From JACPWY01 sp964603655 (GTDB lineage: Bacteria > Bdellovibrionota > FAC87 > UBA2466), in assembly GCA_964603655.1 (NCBI GenBank), contig CAZRVZ010000156.1:1-33430 (forward strand): a stretch of 33,430 nucleotides of DNA. The letters run 5' to 3'. The position numbers were made by a program, and so were the translations under genes. The notes under the pieces are model-generated. The model was not told the origin of the DNA. It saw only the letters and a list, made by a program, of their open reading frames with translations, and did no database searches. This document shows positions 24,903-33,220 of the stretch, piece by piece. The first letter of the stretch is position 1. The number at the start of each line of letters is the position of its first letter.

Positions 24903-26393
24903 ATGAAAATCCAAATGGTAACGGTCTGGCTGGCCTCGTTCCAGTTGTTGGCTGCCGGCGATTCCTATTTGAAATCGACCTCGGTAACCTTTCAGGATCA
25001 CCTGCTTGTGGCAAGCGTGGGCGATCCGGAAGACCCCACGTTGCAACCCGACGGACGAATACAGCACGCGCTAACCGTAACGGCCGAGTCCGAATCTTGG
25101 AACGTGGGTTTGGGTGTTGCCAATGCGTTATCTCAGTACGAGCAATTTGGAGACAACCACCCGTTCGTACTGGAGAAAAAACATCTTATCTACACTCGGG
25201 ATACTTTTCGGGTGGATTTCGGTGACTCGGGTCTTCAACTCGGGCGCGGCATCGCGCTCGATCTTTACCGCGACGAGGTGTTTGGGATTCACAACACGCT
25301 TGAGGGAATATCGACTAGATACGACTTTGCGAGTTTCAAGGCAGCCGCGTTTGCGGGTCGGGTGAATACATTGAGGGCGCCAGTGGTGGTAAACCCGGTG
25401 GAGAATCTGCTCGCGGACCGGGAGTTGATCGTGGCTGGAGCGCAGATTCAGGCTCGAACCAACGCTCGGGTTGACGCGCGGACAGAGGGAGAGACCTCGT
25501 TTGAAACAGCTATTGCATTGCATTACTTTAGCGCTGCCGGACGCCCGTTGACCAGCACCGCTGACAAGTACTGGCACACGGTAGGGGTTTCCTTTTCGCA
25601 GGAAGGAATATGGGACGGTGCTGATGTTTATGTCGAAACCAATGGGGTGCTGGGCTCCAGGAAGACGGGCGATCGCATCGTGGAAAAACCCACGGCGTTT
25701 GGCACTTACGGGGCGCTCACCTATAGCCCCGATAACTGGAGGTTGAAATTGGAGGCGAAGGACTATCGTCATTACGACTTTGAGTTTCGACGGCCGCCGA
25801 CCCTGGAAGAGGACATCGTGACGTCTTTCAATATCGAGGATATTTCCGCCACCCGGCTGCAGGCGGAGCGTCGTATCGATCGTCACTCCGTCACGGCCTC
25901 TGGACTAGCGGGTTATGATCGAACGACAGGCTCACAGCTCTATCACGGTGTGATGGGGACTCGACTGCATTGGGGGCGCGACGAGGTTGAATCCAAGGTG
26001 GGTTATCGAATTATCCGGGATGAAAGTGAATTGAAACATGGCCAGGTAAAAACGAAAATCTCCACCTTTCCCGGCCAGTCCGTCGAACTCCTCGTCCGGA
26101 AACAACTGGAGATGAAGAACCTTAGAACGCTGGCGACTCTCGAGGACCGCAATGTCGTAGAGGGGACCTACAACCTTTCGCAGCGGTGGAGCGTCGGTGT
26201 CGGGTTCGAATACATTCCCACCAATTTTGAGGGGAATTATTTTTTCAATTCTGCGGTCGCCTACAAGGCCGGGGCCACCTCGGCGCGAATGTTTATGGGC
26301 ACGACGAGCGGCGGTTCACGGTGCTCGGGCGGAGTTTGTCGACGAGTACCGCCGTTTTCTGGGGCGATGCTCGAGGGTTTTGCGACGTTTTAG
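24903..26393 (+). CDS. DUF6029-like outer-membrane barrel with a single Cys pair
   Basis: 496-residue protein with a short signal peptide (KIQMVTVWLASFQLLAAG). The body is made of amphipathic strands ending in Phe, as in outer-membrane barrels (GATSARMFMGTTSGG near the end, final FATF). The C-terminal RCSGGVCRRVPPFSG recalls the conserved end of DUF6029 proteins, known mainly from Bacteroidota next to redox-type proteins; this is from memory. The two cysteines, at residues 474 and 479 (C-x4-C), are the only ones in the chain. Third gene of a cassette behind two thioredoxin-fold proteins. The gene ends 16 bp from convergent korB, with no clear terminator between. Confidence 0.65.
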   Translation: MKIQMVTVWLASFQLLAAGDSYLKSTSVTFQDHLLVASVGDPEDPTLQPDGRIQHALTVTAESESWNVGLGVANALSQYEQFGDNHPFVLEKKHLIYTRDTFRVDFGDSGLQLGRGIALDLYRDEVFGIHNTLEGISTRYDFASFKAAAFAGRVNTLRAPVVVNPVENLLADRELIVAGAQIQARTNARVDARTEGETSFETAIALHYFSAAGRPLTSTADKYWHTVGVSFSQEGIWDGADVYVETNGVLGSRKTGDRIVEKPTAFGTYGALTYSPDNWRLKLEAKDYRHYDFEFRRPPTLEEDIVTSFNIEDISATRLQAERRIDRHSVTASGLAGYDRTTGSQLYHGVMGTRLHWGRDEVESKVGYRIIRDESELKHGQVKTKISTFPGQSVELLVRKQLEMKNLRTLATLEDRNVVEGTYNLSQRWSVGVGFEYIPTNFEGNYFFNSAVAYKAGATSARMFMGTTSGGSRCSGGVCRRVPPFSGAMLEGFATF

Positions 26394-26409
26394 CGAATTT
26401 TAACTAACA

Positions 26410-27432
26410 CTACCGGTAGCCGGCCATGATCTTGGCAAGCGCCTCGGCGCTCGGAACCAGATCCTTCTCGGTAAGGTCACACAAAGCCGTACTCCCGACA
26501 TTGAGGATTTCACCGAGGTCCTTTTGGTTCTTTTCGAAATAAAGAAGTCCGGTCACCAGCGTTTTGGACTGCCTGGCCTCGTGAATATTGATGAGTGATT
26601 TCATCTTATTCGTGGGATCGTAATCATTCCCAAGTTTTTTTAGCGTGAGATGTGAGCCATCGTGAAGGGGGATGTCCCGCATCTCGCCTTCTTTGATTTC
26701 TATCTCAATGGGTTCGAAGGACGGTACGTAGCCCAACTCGTGCAGCGGCATTTCATGTGTTTTGCAGTAGCTATAACTTTTGGTGCTGCCTTCATGGTTA
26801 TTGAAGGTTACGCAGGGACTGATGATATCGAGCAGCGCCATCCCCTTGTGGGACACGGCAGCCTTGAGAAGCGAAATAATCTGCTTGCGGTCCCCTGAAA
26901 ACGAGCGCGCCACGAAGGTTGCGCCCAATTCAATGGCCATCGCGCAACAGTCGATAACGGGATACGGATTGTCCGCCCCTTTTTTGGCCTTGGCGCCGTG
27001 ATCGGCGGTCGCGCTGAATTGGCCCTTGGTGAGTCCGTACGTGCCGTTGTTTTCAATGATGTAGGTCATGTCCAGATTTCGGCGCATGACATGACAAAAT
27101 TGGCCCATACCGATACTCGCCGTGTCCCCGTCACCGCTCACACCCATGAGAGTCAATTTGTGGTTGGCCACCTTCGCGCCGGTGGCAATGGCCGGCATGC
27201 GGCCGTGAACCGAGTTGAACCCGTGGCCCCGATCGATGAAATAGGTCGGGGTCTTGCTCGAACAGCCGATTCCAGAGACCTTCGCGACCGTGTGAGGCGG
27301 GATGCCAAGCTGGTAATACGCTTCAATGATGGCCGCGGTAATCGAGTCGTGGCCACACCCCTTACAAAGTGTCGAGGGCTTTCCTAAATAATCTGCCTTG
27401 CCGAGACCGATGCGGTTTTTTGCGGGTTCCAT
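26410..27432 (-). CDS. korB: 2-oxoacid:ferredoxin oxidoreductase, beta subunit
   Basis: Thiamine-diphosphate-binding subunit of an enzyme oxidatively decarboxylating 2-oxoglutarate or a related 2-oxoacid with ferredoxin as acceptor. 340 residues. The four Cys that ligate the proximal [4Fe-4S] cluster are in place: Cys23 and Cys26 (LCKGCGHD), Cys57 (GIGCSSK) and Cys207 (SPCVTFNN). The ThDP motif is GDGDTASIGMG through IENNGTYGLTKGQ. It lies 2 bases after the korA stop with GGGGA upstream, so it is the second gene of the operon. I assign Kor rather than pyruvate-specific Por because of the short two-subunit layout; substrate unproven. Confidence 0.92.
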   Translation of the reverse strand: MEPAKNRIGLGKADYLGKPSTLCKGCGHDSITAAIIEAYYQLGIPPHTVAKVSGIGCSSKTPTYFIDRGHGFNSVHGRMPAIATGAKVANHKLTLMGVSGDGDTASIGMGQFCHVMRRNLDMTYIIENNGTYGLTKGQFSATADHGAKAKKGADNPYPVIDCCAMAIELGATFVARSFSGDRKQIISLLKAAVSHKGMALLDIISPCVTFNNHEGSTKSYSYCKTHEMPLHELGYVPSFEPIEIEIKEGEMRDIPLHDGSHLTLKKLGNDYDPTNKMKSLINIHEARQSKTLVTGLLYFEKNQKDLGEILNVGSTALCDLTEKDLVPSAEALAKIMAGYR

Positions 27433-27434
27433 AA

Positions 27435-29216
27435 CTATTTCCCCATCTGGGTTTTAAGGTCGCGCTCGACGATATCGGACGACAGCGGAAACCCGCCGTA
27501 ATAACGAATGCCTGTGAGCTTTGGCTGACAACCGCGAATGTCGATCTCGAGGAGTTGCTGCAACTGACCGTCGCGATTTTGCTCGACCACAAACACACGA
27601 TCGCAGCTCGAAATAAACTCGTCCACCTCCGGCGTAAAGGGATACGCCCGGACCCTGAGGTATTTTAGCGGAGTCCCCTTCATGCGATCGAGCGTTTCGA
27701 CGACCGCGGGGTGACTGGTGCCGCAGGCGATGATACCGGTTTTGGCCTTGGGGTCGCCGCTTATTATTGGCTTAGGTACATATTTTTTGGCCGTGTGCCA
27801 TTTTTTCAAAAGCCTATCGACATTTCGGGTATAGGTAACGGGTGATTCGGTGTACCTGGCGAACTCATCGTGTCCCGAACCTCGCGTAAAGAAGGCGGCC
27901 TTCGGGTGATCCGTGCCGGGCAACGTGCGGTAGCAGATTCCATCGCCATCGATATCCTGGTAACGCCCGAAATCCCGTATTTTTGAGAGAGCTTCGGCTG
28001 AGAGCACCTTACCGCGATCGAATTTGCGTTCCTTGAACTTTAATTCGTCGTCCATCCAAAGATTCATGCCGAGATCGAGATCGGTGAGCACAAAAATGGG
28101 CGTCTGCAACCGTTCGGCGAGATCGAATGCGTCCTGGGCCATCTCGAAACAGTCGGTGGGGGAGCTTGGAAAAAGTAATACGTGTTTAGTATCGCCGTGG
28201 CTCGATAGCGCGGCCTTTTGGATATCGCATTGCTGCGTTCTCGTCGGAAGACCGGTGCTCGGGCCCACGCGCTGAACGTCCCAAATCACCGCCGGCACCT
28301 CGGCGTAATAGGCCAAACCGATGAACTCTCCCATGAGACTGATTCCGGGGCCTGAGGTCGACGTCATTGCGCGAGCGCCGGTCCAGGACGCGCCGATGAC
28401 CATGCCAATTGAGGACAATTCATCCTCTGCCTGGATGCTGGCGAATTTTCCTCTGCCCGTAGAATCCATGCGAAGCTTTGCAAAATAGGACTCCACTGAC
28501 TCGGCTAGAGAGCTAGACGGCGTGATTGGGTACCAGGCAAGAAAGGTACAGCCGCCATAGACCGAACCGATGGCCGCAGCGGTATTTCCTTCAATAACTA
28601 TTTTTCCTTTATTGGACCCGCCACGCTGAACCCAATACGCGTCCGTTTTCTGGAAATTCTTTTGGGCGTATTCCAGCCCCAGATTAAAGGCCACCTTATT
28701 GGCATCGATTGCCTTTTGTTTACTCTTAAACGTATCCGCGATCACACTTTCGATGACATCTTTTTCGATTCCATAGAGATGGCTCAGGGCTGCAACGTAG
28801 AAAAGATTCTTCAACAGGTGGCGCAGTTCCGGATTGATGGTCTTGGCCAACTCATCAATGGGAATCGCATAGACACTCATGCCAGCCTTGATCTGTTCGG
28901 GGGCGATTTGAATGAGATTCGAATTATAAAAGATGGACGTTCCGGGGCGCATCAACGCGATATCTTCCTTGGCCGTTTCGGGGTTCATCAAAACAGCGAT
29001 GTCATCGTGTTCTCTTAAACACTGATACCCCTTTTCGCTGACCCGGATCTGAAACCAGGTCGGCAGACCCTGAATATTCGAGGGAAAAAGATTCTTTCCG
29101 CAAACCCCAACGCCCATTCTAAAGAGCGATTTAAAAAGAATGTTATTGGCCGACTGACTACCAGTGCCATTTACGGTTGCTATTCGAAAACTGAAGTCAT
29201 TGATTTTCTTTTCCAT
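27435..29216 (-). CDS. korA: 2-oxoacid:ferredoxin oxidoreductase, fused gamma-alpha subunit
   Basis: 593 residues. The first 180 form the gamma domain (IATVNGTGSQSANNILFKSL, LPTWFQIRVSEKGY). The rest is the alpha domain that completes the active site (CTFLAWYPITPSSSLAESVE, SIQAEDELSSIGMVIGASWT, TSTSGPGISLMGEFIGLAYY). The C-terminal part carries YLRVRAYPFTPEVDEFI and VFVVEQNRDGQLQQLLE. The domain order gamma-alpha is usual for bacterial KorA. The start is ATG 29216, with GAGGG just upstream; a TTG three codons earlier is the alternative. It is transcribed from the promoter at 29280-29308 and followed by korB. Together they form a complete two-subunit enzyme. Confidence 0.93.
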   Translation of the reverse strand: MEKKINDFSFRIATVNGTGSQSANNILFKSLFRMGVGVCGKNLFPSNIQGLPTWFQIRVSEKGYQCLREHDDIAVLMNPETAKEDIALMRPGTSIFYNSNLIQIAPEQIKAGMSVYAIPIDELAKTINPELRHLLKNLFYVAALSHLYGIEKDVIESVIADTFKSKQKAIDANKVAFNLGLEYAQKNFQKTDAYWVQRGGSNKGKIVIEGNTAAAIGSVYGGCTFLAWYPITPSSSLAESVESYFAKLRMDSTGRGKFASIQAEDELSSIGMVIGASWTGARAMTSTSGPGISLMGEFIGLAYYAEVPAVIWDVQRVGPSTGLPTRTQQCDIQKAALSSHGDTKHVLLFPSSPTDCFEMAQDAFDLAERLQTPIFVLTDLDLGMNLWMDDELKFKERKFDRGKVLSAEALSKIRDFGRYQDIDGDGICYRTLPGTDHPKAAFFTRGSGHDEFARYTESPVTYTRNVDRLLKKWHTAKKYVPKPIISGDPKAKTGIIACGTSHPAVVETLDRMKGTPLKYLRVRAYPFTPEVDEFISSCDRVFVVEQNRDGQLQQLLEIDIRGCQPKLTGIRYYGGFPLSSDIVERDLKTQMGK

Positions 29217-29279
29217 GACCCTCAACTCATCGGAATGTTGCCACGAAGACTTTATAGCGCCCTAAGACTAAGAACAAAA

Positions 29280-29308
29280 AAAATAGGTTCGAAGTAGCGC
29301 GGTGTCAA
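29280..29308 (-). promoter_or_regulatory. Promoter of korAB
   Basis: On the minus strand TTGACA (29308-29303), a spacer of exactly 17 bases, then TATTTT (29285-29280). The transcript would begin near 29273 and reach the korA start about 57 bases later. Confidence 0.7.
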
Positions 29309-29398
29309 ATCCAAATATATCAACACATTGGCCCCCCCAACTGCGTGGTGAAAAAAACACAATAGACTGCTCATGTCGCAGCCAGTCGACACCCAAAA

Positions 29399-29427
29399 TT
29401 GACACCCCTCGCCGCGATGGATATTCT
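29399..29427 (+). promoter_or_regulatory. Promoter of tRNA-Asp
   Basis: TTGACA (29399-29404), a 17-base spacer, TATTCT (29422-29427). The tRNA starts 20 bases after the -10. A near-consensus pair at this spacing is what a stable RNA gene needs. The -10 box overlaps the stop codon of the antisense recombinase remnant. Confidence 0.8.
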
Positions 29428-30166
29428 ACGTCGTCCTGAAAATTACGGGGCGGTAGTTAAGCTGGTTATAACGCCTGCCTGTCACGCAGGAGGCCGCGGG
29501 TTCGAATCCCGTCCGCCCCGCCAAATTCGCGCCAACGCTGGAAGTTTCCTCAAGCGTGACACCCCCTTCGTCAGCATCACTTTTCAATACAAATTCCAGG
29601 GTTCGACACCCATTGCTATCCGGGTCACCGACTTTGATAGCCTCGAACAGTTCACGGTAGGCATTTTTTAGGGCAACTGGATCTTTAGCTTGAATCATTT
29701 CCTGCACGCGCTCCGCCTGGCCGGCCACGTCCTTCCAGGAAACGTCGGATGCTTCGAGGTCCGCACGTTTTTGTTTTAGGGAGGACAAGTCCCTTTCGAG
29801 ATTTTCCCGCTCTGCCATCAGCGCCAACATTTCGGCTCGATATTTTTCTCGGAGTTTTTGCGTGTCGGGGTTTTCGTCGACCCCGTTCCCATCTTTCTCG
29901 CCCAACAAGAAGTGTATCTCCATGCGCAGGGCTTCTTCCCGTTTGCCGAGTTCGAGGACTTTGCCTTCAATAACGGCTCCGCTTTGACTGATAACCGCAG
30001 CCGTTGCCTGCGCAGCGCCTCGCCGCTTAACCAACGCCCCCTGAAGTTCTGGTGAATTACGAATGACCCCAGAAACGATTCGCTTTGCCTCGGCTTCAAC
30101 CACGTCTGCGTGCAATCTAATCCCGCTTTCCTTGTTAAAATAATAGTGATCTTCCCCTCGGAAATC
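29426..30166 (-). pseudogene. C-terminal remnant of a large serine recombinase, reading antisense through tRNA-Asp
   Basis: The frame opens after a TAA at 30167-30169 and reads HYYFNKESGIRLHADVVEAE, the C-terminal part of large serine recombinases beyond the catalytic domain. A long coiled coil follows (KLREKYRAEMLALMAERENL), then ALKNAYRELFEAIKVGDPDS with NGCRTLEF, matching the family's usual end. The catalytic Ser domain and the Zn ribbon are missing. The last 30 residues (RTGFEPAASCVTGRRYNQLN) are an antisense translation of the tRNA, a well-known product of integration at tRNA genes. The left break coincides with the inverted repeat at 30166-30222. No start codon with a ribosome binding site; a TTG at 30115 is the first possible start. 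Presumed dead. Confidence 0.8.
29447..29523 (+). tRNA. tRNA-Asp (anticodon GUC), CCA encoded
   Basis: 77 bases that fold as a complete cloverleaf. Acceptor stem GGGGCGG pairs with CCGCCCC (29513-29519), followed by discriminator G and genomic CCA. Anticodon stem CCTGC (29474-29478) pairs with GCAGG (29486-29490) around the loop CTGTCAC with anticodon GTC at 29481-29483. The T arm contains GGGTTCGAATCCC. No T-rich terminator follows; the next bases belong to the recombinase remnant, suggesting that the natural 3' flank was replaced on integration of an element. Confidence 0.97.
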
Positions 30167-30222
30167 TTACTTTTACCCACAAGTTTTGACCAGCCTGGTC
30201 AAAACTTGTGGGTAAAAGTAAG
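30166..30222. repeat. Perfect 26-bp inverted repeat, 5-bp spacer
   Basis: Arm 30166-30191 begins CTTACTTTTACCCACAAGTT and ends TTGACC. Arm 30197-30222 is its exact reverse complement. The spacer is AGCCT. There is no T tract on either side, so it is not a typical intrinsic terminator, though it would form a very stable RNA hairpin downstream of the lipoprotein gene. One arm also supplies the stop that truncates the recombinase frame. Confidence 0.95.
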
Positions 30223-30297
30223 CGCGGAGATCGGACAGGAAAAACTTTACGCTACCACTCGCTTGGGCCGAAATGGACTTAATTTTAACATTAACCT

Positions 30298-32666
30298 TCA
30301 GAACACCTCATTCATTGCATCGGTTAGCATGGTTGGACGGATTTGATCTCCCCCGCCGCTATCCAAACGCAAATCACTGTTGGCTTCGATATGTAGGAAG
30401 CGACTGCTGGCGGTCGGGGTGGCACTTGTTTCGCACGGATCCGATGTTTGCCCGTTGACATACCTTCCTTGAGTGTTGTCTGTCGCACAAAGTTTATCAT
30501 CACTACTGTCAGCAACCAGATTGCAACTTTTCGTGGTTGCCGTCGCTTCTACCCCAACCACTAGCGCTTTGAGTTTGGTATTGAGCTGATTGGACAGAGC
30601 CGTGCTAGCCAAATCATCTTTTGTTCCCACACTTAAGCGCGCAACAATTCCATTGGGTCCCGTTGGACAATCGGAAGAACCACATCCATGGATTTGGACC
30701 GTTTTAATAGAACTATTGAAATTATGGACTTTGATGGCAAACAAATGAAAGAAAGAATTACCCACATGAGCCATATCAGACACTTTGTAGGAGGTCCCAC
30801 AGGGGTTAGTGGCGGCGCTGCAGCTTGAATTCGCTGCATTGGCACAACGCCTCGTTGTGGATATCGAAAGATATCGAAAACCCACATTTCTAATAATATC
30901 TACGGCGATCGCTTCAGTATGCAAATCATCAGTATTATGAGGAGCTCCGATGTGGTGAACCTTTGATGAAGCTGGATAAACACAATACACTCCCCTTCCT
31001 ACCTCCTGTCCAGACTTCGGAGCTAAACAATAGAGTACCGCATTTGAGTTTCCGGTATCGGTAATATGGAGAACCTCGTAGTTCAATGCTGAAGCTAACG
31101 TATCGGCTCCGGCATAATCGGCCGCCAAAAACTCATCGATGACCGCTCCCCACGAAGTGTAATTTGCAGCGGAAGGAACACTGTATCCTTCTGAACTGGC
31201 CGCCTTAACGGGGAAGTCATCAATATATGTTCGAAGGTTTACCGAAGAAGCACCAATACACCCGACACTTACGGCAGTTACATTAGCCGAGGCAACCGAT
31301 CCGCTCCCGCTAGAAACAAAACAAAACTGGTTAGAAGGATGCGATGAGACAGTCACACTGTAACTACTACCGTCGGTAATGCTCGTTGAGAAGGTAAAAC
31401 CTCCTGTCGAGGTAATGGTAAGATTATCCCCACTATTGTTTTGAAGCACTACGGTTCCACTGAGTCCGCTTAGAGTGCCACCTACCGTGTAGGTAGGAGT
31501 AACGGTGGTAACACTTGCCGCTGTGTAAACCGCCTTATTTCCCGCTTCGTCTTTTACCAGAACGTTGAAATAGTATGCCGTACTTGCGGTGAGCCCCGTC
31601 ACCGCTTTCGAGCTAATATCCGCCGCATAAGACCCGACGGAGGTACCGTTAGCTTCGCAGGTGGCGACGCTTGAAATATTATTTGAAGTGGATCGATACA
31701 CCAAATACTGCAACGCGCTCTGTGTGCTGACGGTGTCGGTCGCCTTGGTCCAACTGAGTGTGAGCGTAGTGGTGGTCACACTCGCCGTGGCAAGCGTTCC
31801 GCTCCCACCCACGGTGGGTGAAGTGGTGTCGGCGGTAGTTCCCACAAGGACGGATTTACTCGCCGAGGTAAAGCCCGCCGTATTTTTCGTACTATCCGCT
31901 ATAAAGGTGTCCCTAGCTGAACCCACTCCCGTAGCCCAGGCGGAAGTCGAAAGTGTGGAGCCACCTGAGATGGTAATCGCGGTGGCACTTTGCACCCCAT
32001 TAAAAGTACCATCTGTAAAATCCGATTTGAGAGCGGTCACCAGGTTTATCACCGTGACCCCAAGAGTCTTTGCGTACTGAGAAAGTCCGGCAAGAAGCAT
32101 TCCGTACATGGCATTTTGATTCGATAGATCCGTGGGGGTCTTGGTGGGATCGCCATCCACTGTGGTGACATCGGTAAGCCCGCTCGCTAATGAGATAGCT
32201 GCGTTTGCCGCCGTGATGTTTTCAGCCAGCGTTCCCGTTAGGGCCGCACTTCTCACTACTGCAAATTCGGTAAGGGGCGAAATTATTACCGTGCGAGATT
32301 CGGAGATTGAGGCTAAGCGAGTTCTCATCGTAAACGTGCCCATCTCAGTACTCGTACCGGTGGCTTCATCGGTGAAAATCCCACCAGACACTTCAAACTC
32401 TAAGGGAGCATTGATTGCCGCAGTCGAGACAGTCGCTACCCCCGCAGAGGTAGTTCCCGTGGCAAGGGTTGTACTTCTCTCCCCTGCATCGGTAAGTGTG
32501 AAAACAGTGTTATCGTCCCCCCATCGATGGCACCTTTCGCCGCGATGACTCTGAGGGCAAGCCCTGAGCTAGTGCTGTTGAGGCCGGTGCCACAGCTTAA
32601 AATCACTAGCACCGTTGATAGGAGTCCGATACATCCTGCGATCCATAGGGATAGCTTTTTTGCCAT
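30298..32666 (-). pseudogene. Large lipoprotein with Fn3-like domain, frame broken at a G6 tract
   Basis: The N-terminus AKKLSLWIAGCIGLLSTVLV followed by ILSCGTG is a lipoprotein signal, and GAGG lies 5 bases before ATG 32666. This frame runs to a G6 run (C6 at 32517-32522 on the plus strand). The protein then continues in the -1 frame (DDNTVFTLTDAG, then STAAINAPLEFEVSGG) for over 730 residues to 30298. One extra G would give a 789-residue lipoprotein. It contains a Thr/Ser-rich region, a fibronectin type III-like domain (LTLSWTKATD to YYFNVLVKDEAGNKA) and a Cys/His-rich C-terminal domain (HHIGAPHNTDDLHTE, RRCANA, SDMAHVGNSFFH, FLHIEANSDLRLD) that I do not recognise. It is downstream of, and overlaps, the barrel gene. 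Could be phase-variable, frameshift-decoded or a sequencing error. Confidence 0.75.
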
Positions 32667-33187
32667 AAATCCTCGCCCAGTCCGATTTCAACGCCGATCA
32701 TGAGTTGCCACGTTGGATTGCCCGGCTTTGCAACATATTGAATCCCGCCACGGACGGACTGAATCAATACAAGTAGTGGGTCGTTAAAATGATAGGAAGC
32801 CCCCAAGCCTGAGCTAAAGAGAAAGCCGCCCTCGGAGCCCCAGTGCTGTGTGCCGATGCTTAAATCCCCGGACCAATTCTGATGAAATCGGTAGAGTCCG
32901 CGGAAATCGACGGTTAACGCAAAGAACTTAGTTGTCGCGGTATTTAAGACCGTGCCCCCTAGATCTCCAATAACGGACCACTGATCATTGATATTGTATG
33001 CGGGCGACCACAAGCCCAAGAGGCTGTTGCTGCTGCCGGAAGACTGGAAATAGCTGGTCAGATATACCCCTGCTCGAACTAGCTCATATTCAGGACGCGC
33101 ATGAATACTTTTTATGTTTTGGGCATGAAGCACTGAAGTAAGGGTAACGACCCAAAGTAACGAAATGGAATAGGTTGCCATCCTCAT
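32606..33187 (-). CDS. Predicted outer-membrane beta-barrel protein, unknown function
   Basis: 193 residues with a signal peptide (ATYSISLLWVVTLTSVLHAQ). The mature chain has alternating strands: YELVRAGVYLTSYFQ, SVIGDLGGTVLN, KFFALTVDFRGLYRF, SGDLSIGTQHWG, FLFSSGLGASYHF, WQLMIGVEIGLG. This looks like a small eight-stranded-type barrel. The last 20 residues overlap the start of the lipoprotein gene by 61 bp, so the two are one transcription unit and probably translationally linked. The start is ATG 33187 or the ATG two codons later (33181). Family not recognised. Confidence 0.6.
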   Translation of the reverse strand: MRMATYSISLLWVVTLTSVLHAQNIKSIHARPEYELVRAGVYLTSYFQSSGSSNSLLGLWSPAYNINDQWSVIGDLGGTVLNTATTKFFALTVDFRGLYRFHQNWSGDLSIGTQHWGSEGGFLFSSGLGASYHFNDPLLVLIQSVRGGIQYVAKPGNPTWQLMIGVEIGLGEDLWQKSYPYGSQDVSDSYQRC

Positions 33188-33220
33188 GCTGTGCTTCGGA
33201 ATAATCGGGGGAAATGTTGA

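Noticed and set aside
26394..26430. CTACCGGTAG palindrome between the DUF6029-like gene and korB as a bidirectional terminator
   Set aside because: Short stem, no T tract on either strand, and it lies inside the korB coding end.
29332..29338. C7 tract between korA and tRNA-Asp as a phase-variable promoter element
   Set aside because: It lies upstream of the korA -35 box, outside the 17-base spacer, so length changes would not affect promoter spacing.
30223..30297. Remaining part of the serine recombinase beyond the inverted repeat
   Set aside because: Translations of both strands show no recombinase-like residues.
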